A stretch of DNA of 34,017 bases from Rhizoclosmatium globosum (GCA_002104985.1 MCGO01000319.1:1-34017), one strand, 5' to 3'. Positions 17,184-27,618 are shown, numbered from the stretch's first letter. Notes: a model not told the origin generated them from the letters alone. Program-made: numbers and translations.

Positions 17184-19127
17184 ATGGATCCTTACATGAT
17201 GGCAGGCACATACCCTCTCGGGCTCTTTTCCGATTGGTCCTGCTCAACAGGAAACGGAATTGGAGTTTGGCTCAAGAACCCAGATCCCTCATCAAATGAC
17301 TATGTCGGGTGGTCTTGTCCATCATGGATGTCGTGCGGGATAGGATTCAACGTACATGCCAATCCAATCTGTGAATCCAAATCGAAAGACTTCAACGAAA
17401 CCACCGCATCGTTCTTTCAAGCGCAATATAACAGTATTCCTACTTATGTGTATGCGCAAACTTTCACGGACTCGAACTGTCAAACTCCTACAGAGACGTT
17501 CGCGTTGCTCTTAACAAGTTGTGTGGCGACTCAAAAGCTTCTCGTCAAGTTTACGAAGGGGACTGACGGAACCGTGAGTGGGAGTACATATACTACCTTT
17601 GATTGTGACGCTTCAGTGAAAGCTGGGGCAGCTTTTACTTTTCCGGTGGACGGAAGTTGTCAGCGCGCTGAGCAGTCTTATGGCGACTCATTTTATTATA
17701 TCCGTGCTTCTGTTGTGACTTCTGTCTCGAGTGGTGCTGTGTCATCAAGCTCGGGACTGGCTGTCAAATCATTGACAATTCTGCCAAGCACCACATTGAC
17801 CACTCTGATGATTCCAACTTTAGCATCAACAAGGTTTCTGCTATAAAATCTGTGTTTAATTTTACTTACTTGAAACTTAGCACTTTTGCATCTGAGGCCA
17901 CTTTAGATGTTGCGCCTACTGCGTCCAGCCCATCTGACAGTCCGTCCGAAAACTTAAAAGCTATTGCTATCGCGTAGTACACTGATTCTGCTTGCACTGA
18001 TGGGAATGGAATCGTTGCCTGGAGCCTTACATACTCAGTTGCATGCCCTACAACACCAACATGCACACCAGTCAGCGGCGGGTACTATGCAAAGTACCTC
18101 TGTGATACGGGAGTCGACTTTTTCCAGACGGGTGCTTCTTTCATATCCTCGCAAGGAAGTGGAACCATCAAATACTTTAATGGAAGCACATATAGCGGGT
18201 CCGATTTCGAAAGCGACTGTAGTACCCCTGTCACGTCTTTTGTCGCGCTTCCTGAATACTGTATCTTTGCTGAAGACTTGGTTCACATGGGATGTTCCAA
18301 GAGTGTACTTCAACTTCCATTTTAATCCTACGGATTGTGACTTTGCGTACAACTTTGCTACGGAATTTAAGTGTGTATGGATCACGAAGGGTGTGTTTGC
18401 TCAAGCGGATGTGGCGACTGTAACTGGTATATTACCAGTGCAAATCTCGACTGACACTATAGTCTCTGCCAATGCTACTGCTACTGCTACTATTCTTACT
18501 ACTAATGATTCTGTTGAAGAGTCCAATACTTCTCCCGCCACAACATACATTCCTCCTCCAGCTGCACCTACATCTGACTTTCCAAACCCTCCCATTGCTC
18601 CTACAACCCAATACACAACGAGTATTCCTCCCGCTTCCGTTGTCTCTGCTATGGGCTGGTACACTGAATCTTCATGTACAGAGGGAACCGGAATCGCGCT
18701 CTGGACAGTTACATCCAAACCCCAAATCCCGTGCCCTCAAACAAAGGAATGCAGTCAAGCCAAAGGCGGGTACTACACGAAACCAATTTGTGGTCAACAA
18801 GAATTCAACCAAACTGCGGCATTGTTTTTATCTGTTCAAAGTCTTCATGGTCCTGTCTCGGAATATGTGGCGGTTCAAACTTATAGTGATGGGATGTGTG
18901 AGCGGCCATTGGAGTCGTTAGCGATGTTGGTTGGATATTGTGTGCAGGTTCCTAGTCTTGAAGCCATCTTCCGCCAGGATGTCGACAGTGTTGTAGTTGG
19001 GTACGTGTCTGACCCAGTTTTCGAAAGTCCTGCTTGTCAAACTGTAATTGGAGTTGTTGCTGTTGATGGAAGTTGTCAGAATATTGATGGAAAATACTTT
19101 CGCTCCTCGTTGACGTCAATCAAATAG
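17184..19127 (+). pseudogene. Tandem cysteine-rich domain protein, broken copy
   Basis: Three copies of a domain of about 140 residues can be aligned: about 17205-17690, 17978-18410 and 18651-19090. Each has a C-x-x-G-x-G-I-x-x-W core, a GGYY or similar centre and conserved cysteines, ending in DGSCQ. The first frame runs to a stop at 17844, but a GT-AG intron (about 17833-17880) would join it in frame to copy 2. Copy 2 then has TAG at 17975-17977 where copy 3 has Trp, and a +1 frame break near 18310. Thr/Pro/Ser-rich linkers separate copies 2 and 3, as in secreted fungal surface proteins. The first ATG (17184) gives no signal peptide. It is therefore probably a pseudogene or contains sequence errors. 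I cannot name the domain. Confidence 0.6.
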
Positions 19128-19177
19128 GAGATTTCGTTTAAGAACATATTTATAATGGTTTATCAAATATTGTTTAT

Positions 19178-19993
19178 TTACACCTCCGTCCAGTTATTTT
19201 TTGCCAAATATTCGTTCAACCTGTCTCCACCTAAACTAGGCCCATGTAGTACAAAGTCTCCTTGCTTGTACAAAGGCTGGGGTCCAAAGTAGTACGAATT
19301 GAACAAGTTCTGACGATGCTGAGGCACGAGAAACAATCGCTCCTTAATGCCCTTTTCGTTAGCAGCCATCATATCCCAAATCGCCTGCTGCTCATCCTTC
19401 TCATTCTGATACTTCTTCCACGCTGGAATAAATTCCTTCAAAATCCAGTCCGTTGATCGAATGAAAAATGATCCAGCATTGATTTTGTTCATATCATGTG
19501 CAATCACGATATCCACTTCCTGCCGATATCGCGCTTCAAGAAGGAACTGGGCAAGTAACACGCGAACATCAATTTCAGCATTCATAATGTACGCATCGCC
19601 TGCATCTAATAACCAGATCCAATCAAATTTTTGGAGGAGATTATGAGCGTCATACGCCTTCTGCCACACTGCTGACTGTGTCTCTGACATATTTTGGAAA
19701 AAGTGGTATACAGCACCAGGATATCGAGCAGCGTATCTTTGGCGATTATGATACGATCGATCTGCTTGTCCGCCGTCATTTGGATTTCGTCCAACAAACA
19801 ACGTCTCAATCACAACTCTGGAGCCTAGCATCCCAGTTTCCATGAGTGTATGCAAGTCATTCCAGCGCGTAGGTATCGTGGTGACAAACGTCTTGTTTTG
19901 TGCGATTAGATTACGATTGGGATTCAGCCTTGGTTCAAGAAATTTTTGTAGGTCTGTCATGCGTTCTTTCCAAGCCAAGTACTCAGTCGCCAC
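19178..19993 (-). CDS. GT34-type (Mnn10/Gma12-like) glycosyltransferase domain
   Basis: An open frame of 271 codons. The upstream boundary codon at 19993 is GTG; the first ATG is at 19960 and overlaps the TGA of the GT8 frame as ATGA. The sequence fits family GT34, the Golgi alpha-galactosyl/mannosyl transferases. It has a WIWLLDAGDAYIMN segment with the metal-binding acidic motif, then AHDMNKINAGSFFIR, then an EQQAIW helix, LVPQHRQN, and GDFVLHGPSLGGDR near the end. There is no membrane anchor of its own, so it probably depends on the GT8 part for Golgi location, as a fusion protein or a coupled product. It ends 51 bp from the convergent cysteine-rich gene. Confidence 0.8.
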   Translation of the reverse strand: MATEYLAWKERMTDLQKFLEPRLNPNRNLIAQNKTFVTTIPTRWNDLHTLMETGMLGSRVVIETLFVGRNPNDGGQADRSYHNRQRYAARYPGAVYHFFQNMSETQSAVWQKAYDAHNLLQKFDWIWLLDAGDAYIMNAEIDVRVLLAQFLLEARYRQEVDIVIAHDMNKINAGSFFIRSTDWILKEFIPAWKKYQNEKDEQQAIWDMMAANEKGIKERLFLVPQHRQNLFNSYYFGPQPLYKQGDFVLHGPSLGGDRLNEYLAKNNWTEV

Positions 19994-21033
19994 TGGCCTT
20001 CGTCTGATTTCACAGTCCAGAATTTATGCTGCAATAAAACAGTCTTTTCAAGAGTTTTAGAATCCCGAAGCTGTGGCTCCTGAATATTAAACTCCAACGG
20101 GAATTTAATCCAAGTTTTCCCCGAGGGCCCACTAGACCCACTAAAGTACCAATTCAGAAGCCCTTGGTCTCCAAAATAAGGGCTAAACTTGTTTGTGATA
20201 TGTAACCGAGACATTAGCCGATGAAACCGTGCATTCGACGGCGTGAACAACAACACAGAGCTATCAAACGTCCCTTCAACCATCCCCAGCGCCTGCACAG
20301 CCGCCAAATAATCACCAAACCAGTTCTGCACATACTGAAACACCGTCGAAATCGGTTTCAACGGAATCACAGACGGATCGAGGAACAACACATGTGTATA
20401 GGTTCCCTCCAAGCCAAACAGGTACAACTTTGATAAACACGAGTTTTCCGGACACGGTTTTCGTTTCGCTGATGTCCATGCCCAAGGTGGTTTCGAGGTG
20501 GGTAAATGGAGAAGTCTTGCCACACCGACTGCTGCCAACGCGTTCCGTTTCGAAGGCAATAAGTCTCCTGTATACGCGACCACAAACTCAATGTCGTTCG
20601 CGTGTTTGGGGTCGAGGGAGGTTTCGGGGTTGTGGAGGACTGAATACGCGAGCATTAATGTATCTGCGAATTGTGTATCGAATGATCCGGAAACACGTGA
20701 TTCGTTGGCGGCGTAGAGTGTGATGATGGCTTTGGATTTGAAGATGGTGGTGTTTGGTTGGAGGCTGTCAAATTCGAAGGCGAAGGGGTGGTGATGAGCG
20801 GCGCCGAGGGAATCTTCGTAGTCTGAGATGACAGTGAATCGAATTACCCAGTGGAGGCAGATGACGCAGAGGGCGAGAGTGCAGTATACGCGGAGACGGT
20901 TTTGGAAGCCACTCTTCTTTGCTGTGGATTCTGCATCCAGCGCATTTGTGAGGGGTATAAAAATTCCAGTGGATTCAGATCGTTTGAAGGGTACTGCTGG
21001 TTTTGATGAGGAACGAGGTTCGGACGATAACAT
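19957..21033 (-). CDS. Type II membrane GT8-like glycosyltransferase
   Basis: The open frame begins at 21048 (TTG); the first ATG is at 21033, giving 358 residues. A short cytosolic tail and one hydrophobic anchor at about residues 46-68 mark a type II Golgi protein. The lumenal part follows family GT8 (glycogenin-like): ITLYAANES, CLSKLYLFGL, a HVLFLDPSVIPLKPI segment, FDSSVLLFTPS and GDQGLLNWYF. The usual D-x-D metal motif is D-P-S here, so one acidic ligand is missing and activity is uncertain. The frame ends at TGA where the GT34 frame opens in -1. A single missing base would make one protein of about 630 residues. Confidence 0.8.
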   Translation of the reverse strand: MLSSEPRSSSKPAVPFKRSESTGIFIPLTNALDAESTAKKSGFQNRLRVYCTLALCVICLHWVIRFTVISDYEDSLGAAHHHPFAFEFDSLQPNTTIFKSKAIITLYAANESRVSGSFDTQFADTLMLAYSVLHNPETSLDPKHANDIEFVVAYTGDLLPSKRNALAAVGVARLLHLPTSKPPWAWTSAKRKPCPENSCLSKLYLFGLEGTYTHVLFLDPSVIPLKPISTVFQYVQNWFGDYLAAVQALGMVEGTFDSSVLLFTPSNARFHRLMSRLHITNKFSPYFGDQGLLNWYFSGSSGPSGKTWIKFPLEFNIQEPQLRDSKTLEKTVLLQHKFWTVKSDEGQWRLSTWLGKNA

Positions 21034-21079
21034 GTTGAAAACTGACAATTACAAAGAATATGAAAGTAGTCATTATTGC

Positions 21080-21087
21080 TTTATATA
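21080..21087 (-). promoter_or_regulatory. Candidate TATA box of the GT8 gene
   Basis: TATATAAA on the minus strand, 46 nt upstream of the ATG at 21033. It lies only 2 bp past the stop codon of the upstream TQT-repeat gene, so the two genes have almost no spacer. Confidence 0.45.
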
Positions 21088-21089
21088 CA

Positions 21090-22604
21090 TCATTCTATAC
21101 TGCCACTCCTCTCAATATCCCCATCTTTCTCTAATTCTTTCTTCAGCAGTCGCTCATACCTCAACGCTTTCGCTTCATTCATCCGAGACTCTTCCACCAA
21201 CTTCTTGATCCGATGCATATCCCAAACAGTATCCAAATACCCCTCTTTCTCAACCACGATTTCTTGAGGCGTCGAAGTTGAAGTCAGTAGAAGAGGCAAA
21301 GGAAGCATCAGGGAAGATATTGACGCTGAAGACGTGACATGGAACGTCTGATTTAACTTCGATCGCGATGAAACTGGGGATCCAGATTTCAGCGAGGCTG
21401 TCCGTTGAGGGAGGAATTCAGGTTCTGCCTCATTTTGAAGACATTGGTGGAAGTGGGTTGGTGAGGATGTGGGAGACTTTGAATGAAGTGAGACTGTTCG
21501 TGGTGGAGGGGAAGGTATTGCTGTTTGAGTTTCAGTTGCTGTAGGTGATAACGAATGTACGATTCCATTTGAAATAGGGAGAGGCTCGGGTTTTGATGAA
21601 ATGACTCTATTTGTGAGTGAAGAAGGGATAGAGTCTGTAACAATGGCATTGGGTGAAGATGTTGGTGCATTCGAGACGGTTGCTGTACCCTTCTTCTTAT
21701 TCTTCTTTCTTTTCTTCTTTCCACCACCAGTAGTCGGTGTCGCAGGAGATCCGGGCTGCTCTGTTTCTTCAAGTTCGTCAAGCTCCTGGGCTGACTCTCC
21801 ATTCATAGCCCTGGCTTCGACCGCGCCATTAGAAAGTACTTCACTTTCTTTCAATTGTTCCGTAGAAGCAGTTTGCGTCTCAATTTCCTGAGCTTCATTT
21901 GTCGTTTGTGTTTGAACCTCTGTCCCCACAGTTACAATAGTTTGCGTTTCGCTACATGTTCGTTCTCGCCTGCATTCAGAGTCGTCTTGAGTTCCTTGTT
22001 CGTTTAGGTTGGGTTCCGATGTTTGAGAAGGAGCATCAGAAACTCCAACAAGTGGAGTTTGCGTCAATTGCGATGAGTTTTCAACTGGGTGAGGCGAAGT
22101 TGCACGACTCGTCGAAGCTGATACTGGGGCTGTCTGAGTTTCGGTGGATATCAGCGAGCTCTTTTGTGGCAGTGGATGAGGAGAAGTAGCACGACTTGTA
22201 GAGGCTGATGCTGTCAGTGTTTGTGTAGTTTGAGAAGATCGAGAAAGTGGAAGAGGTGACGTTGCACGAGAATTGAATGTGGAAGAGTGTTGTGTGCTTG
22301 TTGATATTTGAGGAGGTTGTACAGTTTGTGTCGTTTGTGACACTGATTGTGGAGGCATTGGCTCTGTGCCTACTGTGGCAGTTTCAGTAAGACATGTTTC
22401 GATGGCAATAGAGTTGGATGAAGGTGGTACAGTTTGTGTTTCGGACGATTGCAGAGGAGGGGAATACGATAACGTGGTTGCGTTGGATGCTAGGGTATAC
22501 AGTGCCTGTATCGTTTGGGGATCTACAGGTGCTGAAGATGCACTGATAGGGCCAAGGAAACTGGAAAGTTTAGAAACTGTGGGAGGATGAGGCTCAGCAG
22601 TCAT
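21090..22604 (-). CDS. Disordered protein with nine TQT motifs, candidate LC8 (dynein light chain) hub
   Basis: Intact single exon of 504 residues from an ATG. About 90% is Ser/Thr/Pro/Gln-rich and looks disordered. The tripeptide TQT occurs at residues 56, 92, 127, 156, 181, 220, 232, 243 and 359, mostly as (E/T)TQT followed by a hydrophobic residue. That is the core of the peptide bound by LC8/Dyn2. The SRATSP unit recurs at about 112, 137 and 166, so part of the array arose by duplication of a segment of about 29 residues. A KKKRKKNKKK run (296-305) could be a nuclear signal. The last 50 residues form a charged helix, probably a coiled coil. LC8 partners such as Nup159 use similar arrays. 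The match is by motif only, and no known family is recognised. Confidence 0.75.
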   Translation of the reverse strand: MTAEPHPPTVSKLSSFLGPISASSAPVDPQTIQALYTLASNATTLSYSPPLQSSETQTVPPSSNSIAIETCLTETATVGTEPMPPQSVSQTTQTVQPPQISTSTQHSSTFNSRATSPLPLSRSSQTTQTLTASASTSRATSPHPLPQKSSLISTETQTAPVSASTSRATSPHPVENSSQLTQTPLVGVSDAPSQTSEPNLNEQGTQDDSECRRERTCSETQTIVTVGTEVQTQTTNEAQEIETQTASTEQLKESEVLSNGAVEARAMNGESAQELDELEETEQPGSPATPTTGGGKKKRKKNKKKGTATVSNAPTSSPNAIVTDSIPSSLTNRVISSKPEPLPISNGIVHSLSPTATETQTAIPSPPPRTVSLHSKSPTSSPTHFHQCLQNEAEPEFLPQRTASLKSGSPVSSRSKLNQTFHVTSSASISSLMLPLPLLLTSTSTPQEIVVEKEGYLDTVWDMHRIKKLVEESRMNEAKALRYERLLKKELEKDGDIERSGSIE

Positions 22605-22717
22605 TGAACATTTATATCGCCAACGAGATTTGAGACGTGAATAAATTGATGAGATTCTTTGCCAAAGAATAGTAATTTGGATGGATAACTTGGGGTTGGT
22701 TTCTGTATGTTTATGGT

Positions 22718-24089
22718 TTAGGAGAAAGGAGGAACACAGGAAGATCTCAGACCTGTGGAGCTCCTCTTCTCCGTGAAATCAATAAATTCGGTAAATGCCG
22801 TATCCAGGTCTGAAAGATCGTTCAGCAGGCTGGCATCCCAATCCACAGAGTTGGTGGTTGACGACACAGATCGCCGTTGATTCGTTTGCTGTCCCAATGC
22901 CGTAATTTGAGATTTGCAGGCTTCTGAAATGCATATTTTGATTTGCTTTAAAAAGCTGATGTTCTTGTGGTTGTGTAGGGGTTTGTATAGTGGCTTTTCC
23001 TTCAAAAAGTCAAACCGACGAGGATCAGAGTTCTATTGAAACAAAGGTCAGTAAGACCCTCAAATGAGCAAGAAAGAAAACATCTTACCACTCCCAATAC
23101 TTTTTCAGCCAATCCACTCAATTCTTTGAATCCTTCCAAAAATGCCCCAAGCTTCTTTTCCAGTTCTTCGACTTCAACACATTGAGTTCCAAGTCCTTTT
23201 ACTTCTGTTACGCATGCTTTCCAATCTTCAATAACAAATGAAAGCTCTCGCATTCGAAGTGTATGACTCTGTTTGAAAGTCTCCATAGATTCTCGAGAGT
23301 TTTGGAGTTGAATGGACAGAATTTGCGTTTGAGATGTCATCGCAGAGTGTGATGTCTTTAGAGCTTCCATTGAAGATTCTGTGGTCTGAAGTGTTTGAAG
23401 TAGAGTTTCGTGTGCTGTCGTCAGGGTCTTGAGCTGTTCTTTGAGGTCTTCATTCTCGATTGCTTTTGACTCCATTTGCTCAAAGACGATGTCCATATCT
23501 TCAGTGCTATGAGTTGAAGAGGTTGAAGAAAGGGGTGGTTTTTTCTAAATTGTGGAGTTAGAACACCAGCATCATTATGTGGTAAAAAGATATGGATATG
23601 GAGAGTATTGAAAATGTAGAGCATCAATTGTGTTGTGGAGGACATTACAAACCGCAGAACTTCCGCCAAACAGACTTCGCGGTAAAAAGGAGGACGATGA
23701 GGAGGACGATTTCTCCTTTCTCAGAGAATCAATACGCTTTGTCAGAGCATCGTTGTGCATTGAAAGCAGGTCGAGTTGCTGAGTCGCGTCTCTCAGTTGC
23801 TGGTCTTTGATGCGCAGCTGGGCAGACAAGTCGCTCGCCGATGCTTGCTCCTGCGATTGGTTTAATTAAATTCAATTAATAAGAGAGTGATAAAGGGGAT
23901 ACGCACGTCCACCAGGGCCTTCTTGAGCACAGCCAACTGGGCCCTGCATCGCGCATAGTCGGCGGCAACAGACGAGCCACCACCACCACCACCACCACCG
24001 CCACCAAACGCAGTGTTCAGAGTGCCGACAGTATTCGCTTCGGAGGCAGTTGAATGCGTCGACGGTCGGCGTGGCGATGTACTCTGCAT
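22718..24089 (-). CDS. PPP1R21-like KLRAQ coiled-coil protein
   Basis: Four exons join in frame: complement(22718-23032, 23089-23544, 23653-23850, 23907-24089), giving 383 residues, with introns of 56, 108 and 56 nt, all GT-AG. The open frame starts further upstream at a GTG; the first ATG is 24089. After a Ser-rich start and a run of ten glycines (29-38), residues about 42-110 match the KLRAQ region of animal PPP1R21: YARCRAQLAVLKKALVDEQ, then a long coiled coil. A second coiled coil fills exon 3. In animals PPP1R21 is a subunit of the FERRY complex on early endosomes; whether that holds here is inference. The animal protein is about twice as long, so this is a short form. It is divergent from the NOL8 homologue. 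Confidence 0.75.
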
Positions 24090-24147
24090 TGATTGATTTG
24101 TTTGATTTCTTTCTTTCTTTTTCTCGCTCTCACTCACTCACCTTCAA
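24090..24147. promoter_or_regulatory. Short bidirectional promoter, PPP1R21-like / NOL8
   Basis: Only 58 bp separate the two divergent start codons. The plus strand is pyrimidine-rich (TTTCTTTCTTTCTTTTTCTCGCTC) followed by CACTCACTCACC. The spacing implies shared control elements or overlapping leaders. No TATA box is visible. Confidence 0.5.
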
Positions 24148-26326
24148 ATGGCAACACCGATCAAAAGCCGCGTGTTTGTCGGCTTCTCAACCGCAACAAC
24201 ACCTGTTTCAAAAGACGATGTTGCCCAACTGTTTCAGAAGTTGGCTGGTGATTCGCTCACTGTCGGCGAGGTTGCCTTCAACAGCGACAAGAAGTGCGCC
24301 CACTTGACAGTCACTGCCGACAGAGAACTGCTCGATAAATGTACGAACAAACTGTGATCGTGTGGTTGTTCACTCTTCTGATTCCGAATTAGGCATCAAA
24401 ACATACAATCTTACCAAATGGAAGGGCGGTGTTCTGAAGGTCGAAGAAGCGAAACCTCATTACTTGGAAAGACTAAAGAAGGAGATTGCTTCCAACGCGA
24501 AATCTGCTTCAGGCGTCGTCGCATCCGCCGCAGAAGCTCCTGTTCTCAACAAGAAACAGGCTAGGCGATTGAAACGATTGGTTCGCTCAAAAACTGTCGT
24601 CTTGGATAAGGATATCGATACTCTTGTCACGGATGCAAACTGGAAACTTAGAAAAGATGCTGGGTGGAAGTTTATCAAAAAGAATGGTCGTGCCGTCCTT
24701 GTCGTCAAAATGAAACTGAAACCAGATGCAAAAAGGTAAGTTTTCGTGCATATTTCTTATTTATTTCAGCAGGTGTGGCGATTTATCGAGGGAATCGTGA
24801 AGCAGAGTCTGAAGAATCGAATCAGCGAGAAAGCTGTGGGCGAAGCGAACATACTTTCATGCATTCGAATAAGGACTTTTTCAAATATGAGGAGAATAGC
24901 GAGCGAATCGAACATAACAGTTTCGGAGAAACAATTCTCACTGTCTAGAACTTGGTATTAACCCCAACTTCTATCACAAATCAGCCCACCAAAATAGATC
25001 CAACAAAGTACTTCAACAAAATAACAAAACTCTATCCTCGCTCCACAATCTCCGAACCCTCCGTCCTCGAACTAGAATGGCCCGGAATCGACCACAAACC
25101 CCAAAAACCAATCCCCAAAAAACCAACCGCCTCCACTACCATCACCCAAACCCACAGAATGGACAAAAGAACAAATCATGCCTTCCCGCACAAACAGCGC
25201 CAAAAAATGGATGCCCTCGTTCCTCGACAGCGACTCAGAAGACGAAGACCACGATAAAGCTGATACTCGCGGCGATAAAGAAGACACACTTGTTCCTGAG
25301 GAGTTGGTTGTTGGTGAGGATTTGACGGATGAGCGGGAATCGAGTTTATCGATTTTGAGAAGTATGTTGGGGATGAATGCTGCGAGTGAAGAGGAGAGGC
25401 GCATTATGCGCCAGTTTATTGGAGGGAGACTGTGCGGTTTGATCCAGATGCTGAGGGTGCTGAAGCGTTGTTGAGGGATCCGTTTGAGATTGTTGCTGGT
25501 GACGATGACGACGATAATGACGTTGTCATTGAACCAGAAACAGAACTTGATGAAATGGAAGTCGATGAGGAGCCAATTCCTTCTGGAATTGTTGAGCCTG
25601 CAGCTCAAGGCTCGTCCTACTTGGTCACTACAAACTTGCGTTCACTCGTCTTTGGTGAAGACGATGAAAAGTCTAGCGGTGGTGGTGGCTTATTCTCGTG
25701 GTTGGGTGATAAACCACCTGAAGTGGAACCCTCTGGCCCGGGAGAGTTGGGAGACTCAATTCGTGAAAAGGTTGGAGGTGTCATCAAGTCAACTGAGAAG
25801 TTTAGTTTGTTGGATGCACTTGGATTAAGGATATTGAGCCGGAAGACACAGGGATAGTGAGTGTCGCGGTATTTCTTGTATTGTTGGTTGCTCAATGCTT
25901 TACGTAGGATTCTGGTTCGACCGCGACTGGTGCAGCAGCTGTGGTATCCACAACGAAAGATGCTCCAGCTGTAAATTTTGGGTCGACAAGCTTTTCTTCT
26001 TCCACTTTGATCGACCAGAATATCAATCACGGTTTGGTCTACCCATACTACCAAAACTCGTTCTAAACTCCTTTCAACCAGAACACTCTTCACAAACGAT
26101 AAACTATTTATGCGAACCAATACAATGTAAGTTTAATTACCTATTTCGGTCTGATTTGTGAGTGTCAAACTAAATTGTGCCGCCAGTGAGGAAATCACAC
26201 AGGAGTGGGAGGATAACAAGTTGCACGTACTCAGATTACAAGAAGAAGCACAAGTCAGCAACTCGAAGGAGGACAAGAATGGTACGTTCAACGAAAGGAG
26301 GTGGTGGATTTGCGGCTAAAGTTTAA
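24148..26326 (+). CDS. NOL8/Nop8-like RRM protein (ribosome biogenesis), with frame breaks
   Basis: Exon 1 (24148-24340) and exon 2 (24393-24735) join across a GT-AG intron. They encode an RRM (about residues 8-85) followed by LTKWKGGVLKVEEAKPHYLE, a layout typical of NOL8. Downstream are acidic DSDSEDEDHDK, then ERESSLSILRSMLG, VRFDPDAEGAEALL, LFSWLGDKP and, near the end, a basic YKKKHKSATRRRTR segment like the NOL8 C-terminus, with a stop at 26324-26326. These blocks fall in different frames: breaks lie near 25130 and 25435, exons between 24770 and 25000 are unresolved, and a likely intron lies at about 25858-25906. NOL8/Nop8 acts in 60S subunit assembly in the nucleolus. Breaks without introns suggest base-level errors, or decay. 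Confidence 0.72.
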
Positions 26327-26441
26327 GTTTAATAAAAGTGCAATTCAAGCGTTTTTTCTAATTTTTCATACGAAATATACGTCAATGAATAGAATACAAG
26401 TAAGTGTTCAACAAACTTTGGGGGAAAGCACTTGACAATCC

Positions 26442-27618
26442 ATGCTCCTATCGAATGCCCCGACAGAGCTAGTCCAAGAGATCTTCTCATATATTCATAC
26501 CTCTCAAGTTCTCAGATACACTCGACTGTGTAGACGCATTCGGCAATGCCTTTTGCATCGACAATACGCAAACCTAAACCTCATACAACATTCCACAATA
26601 AACCGGCGAGTCGCAAACAATCCGAACGAAATAGATCAGATATGGTTCATGTTACCAGAGTTTTTCAAGCCGTGTACGCTGGACTGAGTCTTGATACGCT
26701 CGAAGTACTGAATTGGAGCTCCCTTAAAGGAACGTTAATGCATCCTTATATTCGCTGGTCAAACTCATCCATCTTGAATTATATCGATGTGATATTTCCG
26801 GGTCGCTGTCTACGTCCATTTCCAATCTTGCTGCCCTTCAGAGTCTACATATTCGTTGGACGAACGTCTCGGGACACATTCCCGATGCAATCGGCTCACT
26901 GACAGAACTTCAATCACTGTCATTGACTCATTCAAAGTTTGACGGACCAATACCTCAAACGATTGGTTCCTTGTCTCACCTGAAGAGCTTGAATCTCTCC
27001 AGCAACCAACTCTCTGGCATGATTCCCGATTCGCTCTGGTTACTAACCAATCTCCAAATCCTGAATCTATCGCGAAACAAACTCACTGGAAGTATTCCTT
27101 CGAGTATCGAGAATATGCGGGACTTGGACCGGTTGAATTTGTATGACAACCAACTTTCTGGTGAGCTTCCAGCGTCACTGGGACGACTGGACTTGATCAC
27201 ACTCCGTCTTCAGAAAAATAAGTTTTCAGGATGCATACCGAGTGAATGGGGGAATATGGCGCACCTGACACACCTCGATCTTGGAGAAAACAAACTAACT
27301 GGAGATATCCCTGCATCAGTTGGAAACCTGAATTCTCTGGAGTATCTGTCTTTGCAAGGAAATCAGTTATCAGGAGAGATACCTGGGAATTTAGGACGTT
27401 TGGGAGTGGAGTATTTGGACCTCACACGAAACTCGCTTATTGGAAGAGTTCCTGGAGAATTCTCGAATCTTGTGCTCGTGAAAGATATGAGAATCTTTGC
27501 TGGAAATAGTGGACTTGAGAGAGTTGTGCCTGAAGGTGTTTGGAATGGAAGCCGCGTTTGGGGACAGATGATGAGGGAGCTAGCACGACTTGGAATTCAT
27601 TTTCCTCGTAATAGTTAA
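26442..27618 (+). pseudogene. F-box-like / LRR protein, paralogue of 12647-13516, two frame breaks
   Basis: Starts at ATG 26442 with an F-box-like segment (LVQEIFSYIHTSQVLRYTRL) related to the intact gene on the other strand. Reading continues in three frames: the first to about 26665 (at a TTTTT run), the second to about 26740, then the third to a stop at 27616. Both shifts are of the missing-base type. The last part is a clean array of about nine plant-style repeats, for example LSGMIPDSLW, LTGSIPSSIE and LSGELPASLG. If the two breaks are sequencing errors, the gene would be intact and about 390 residues long. If not, it is a recent pseudogene. Confidence 0.65.

Noticed and set aside
23974..24003. 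Trinucleotide repeat (CCA/CCG) as a possible regulatory or CRISPR-like array
   Set aside because: It simply encodes the ten-glycine run of the PPP1R21-like protein.
25072..25608. 178-residue minus-strand ORF across NOL8
   Set aside because: It is antisense to acidic coding sequence, and its Ser-rich composition is expected from the complement of GAT/GAA codons.
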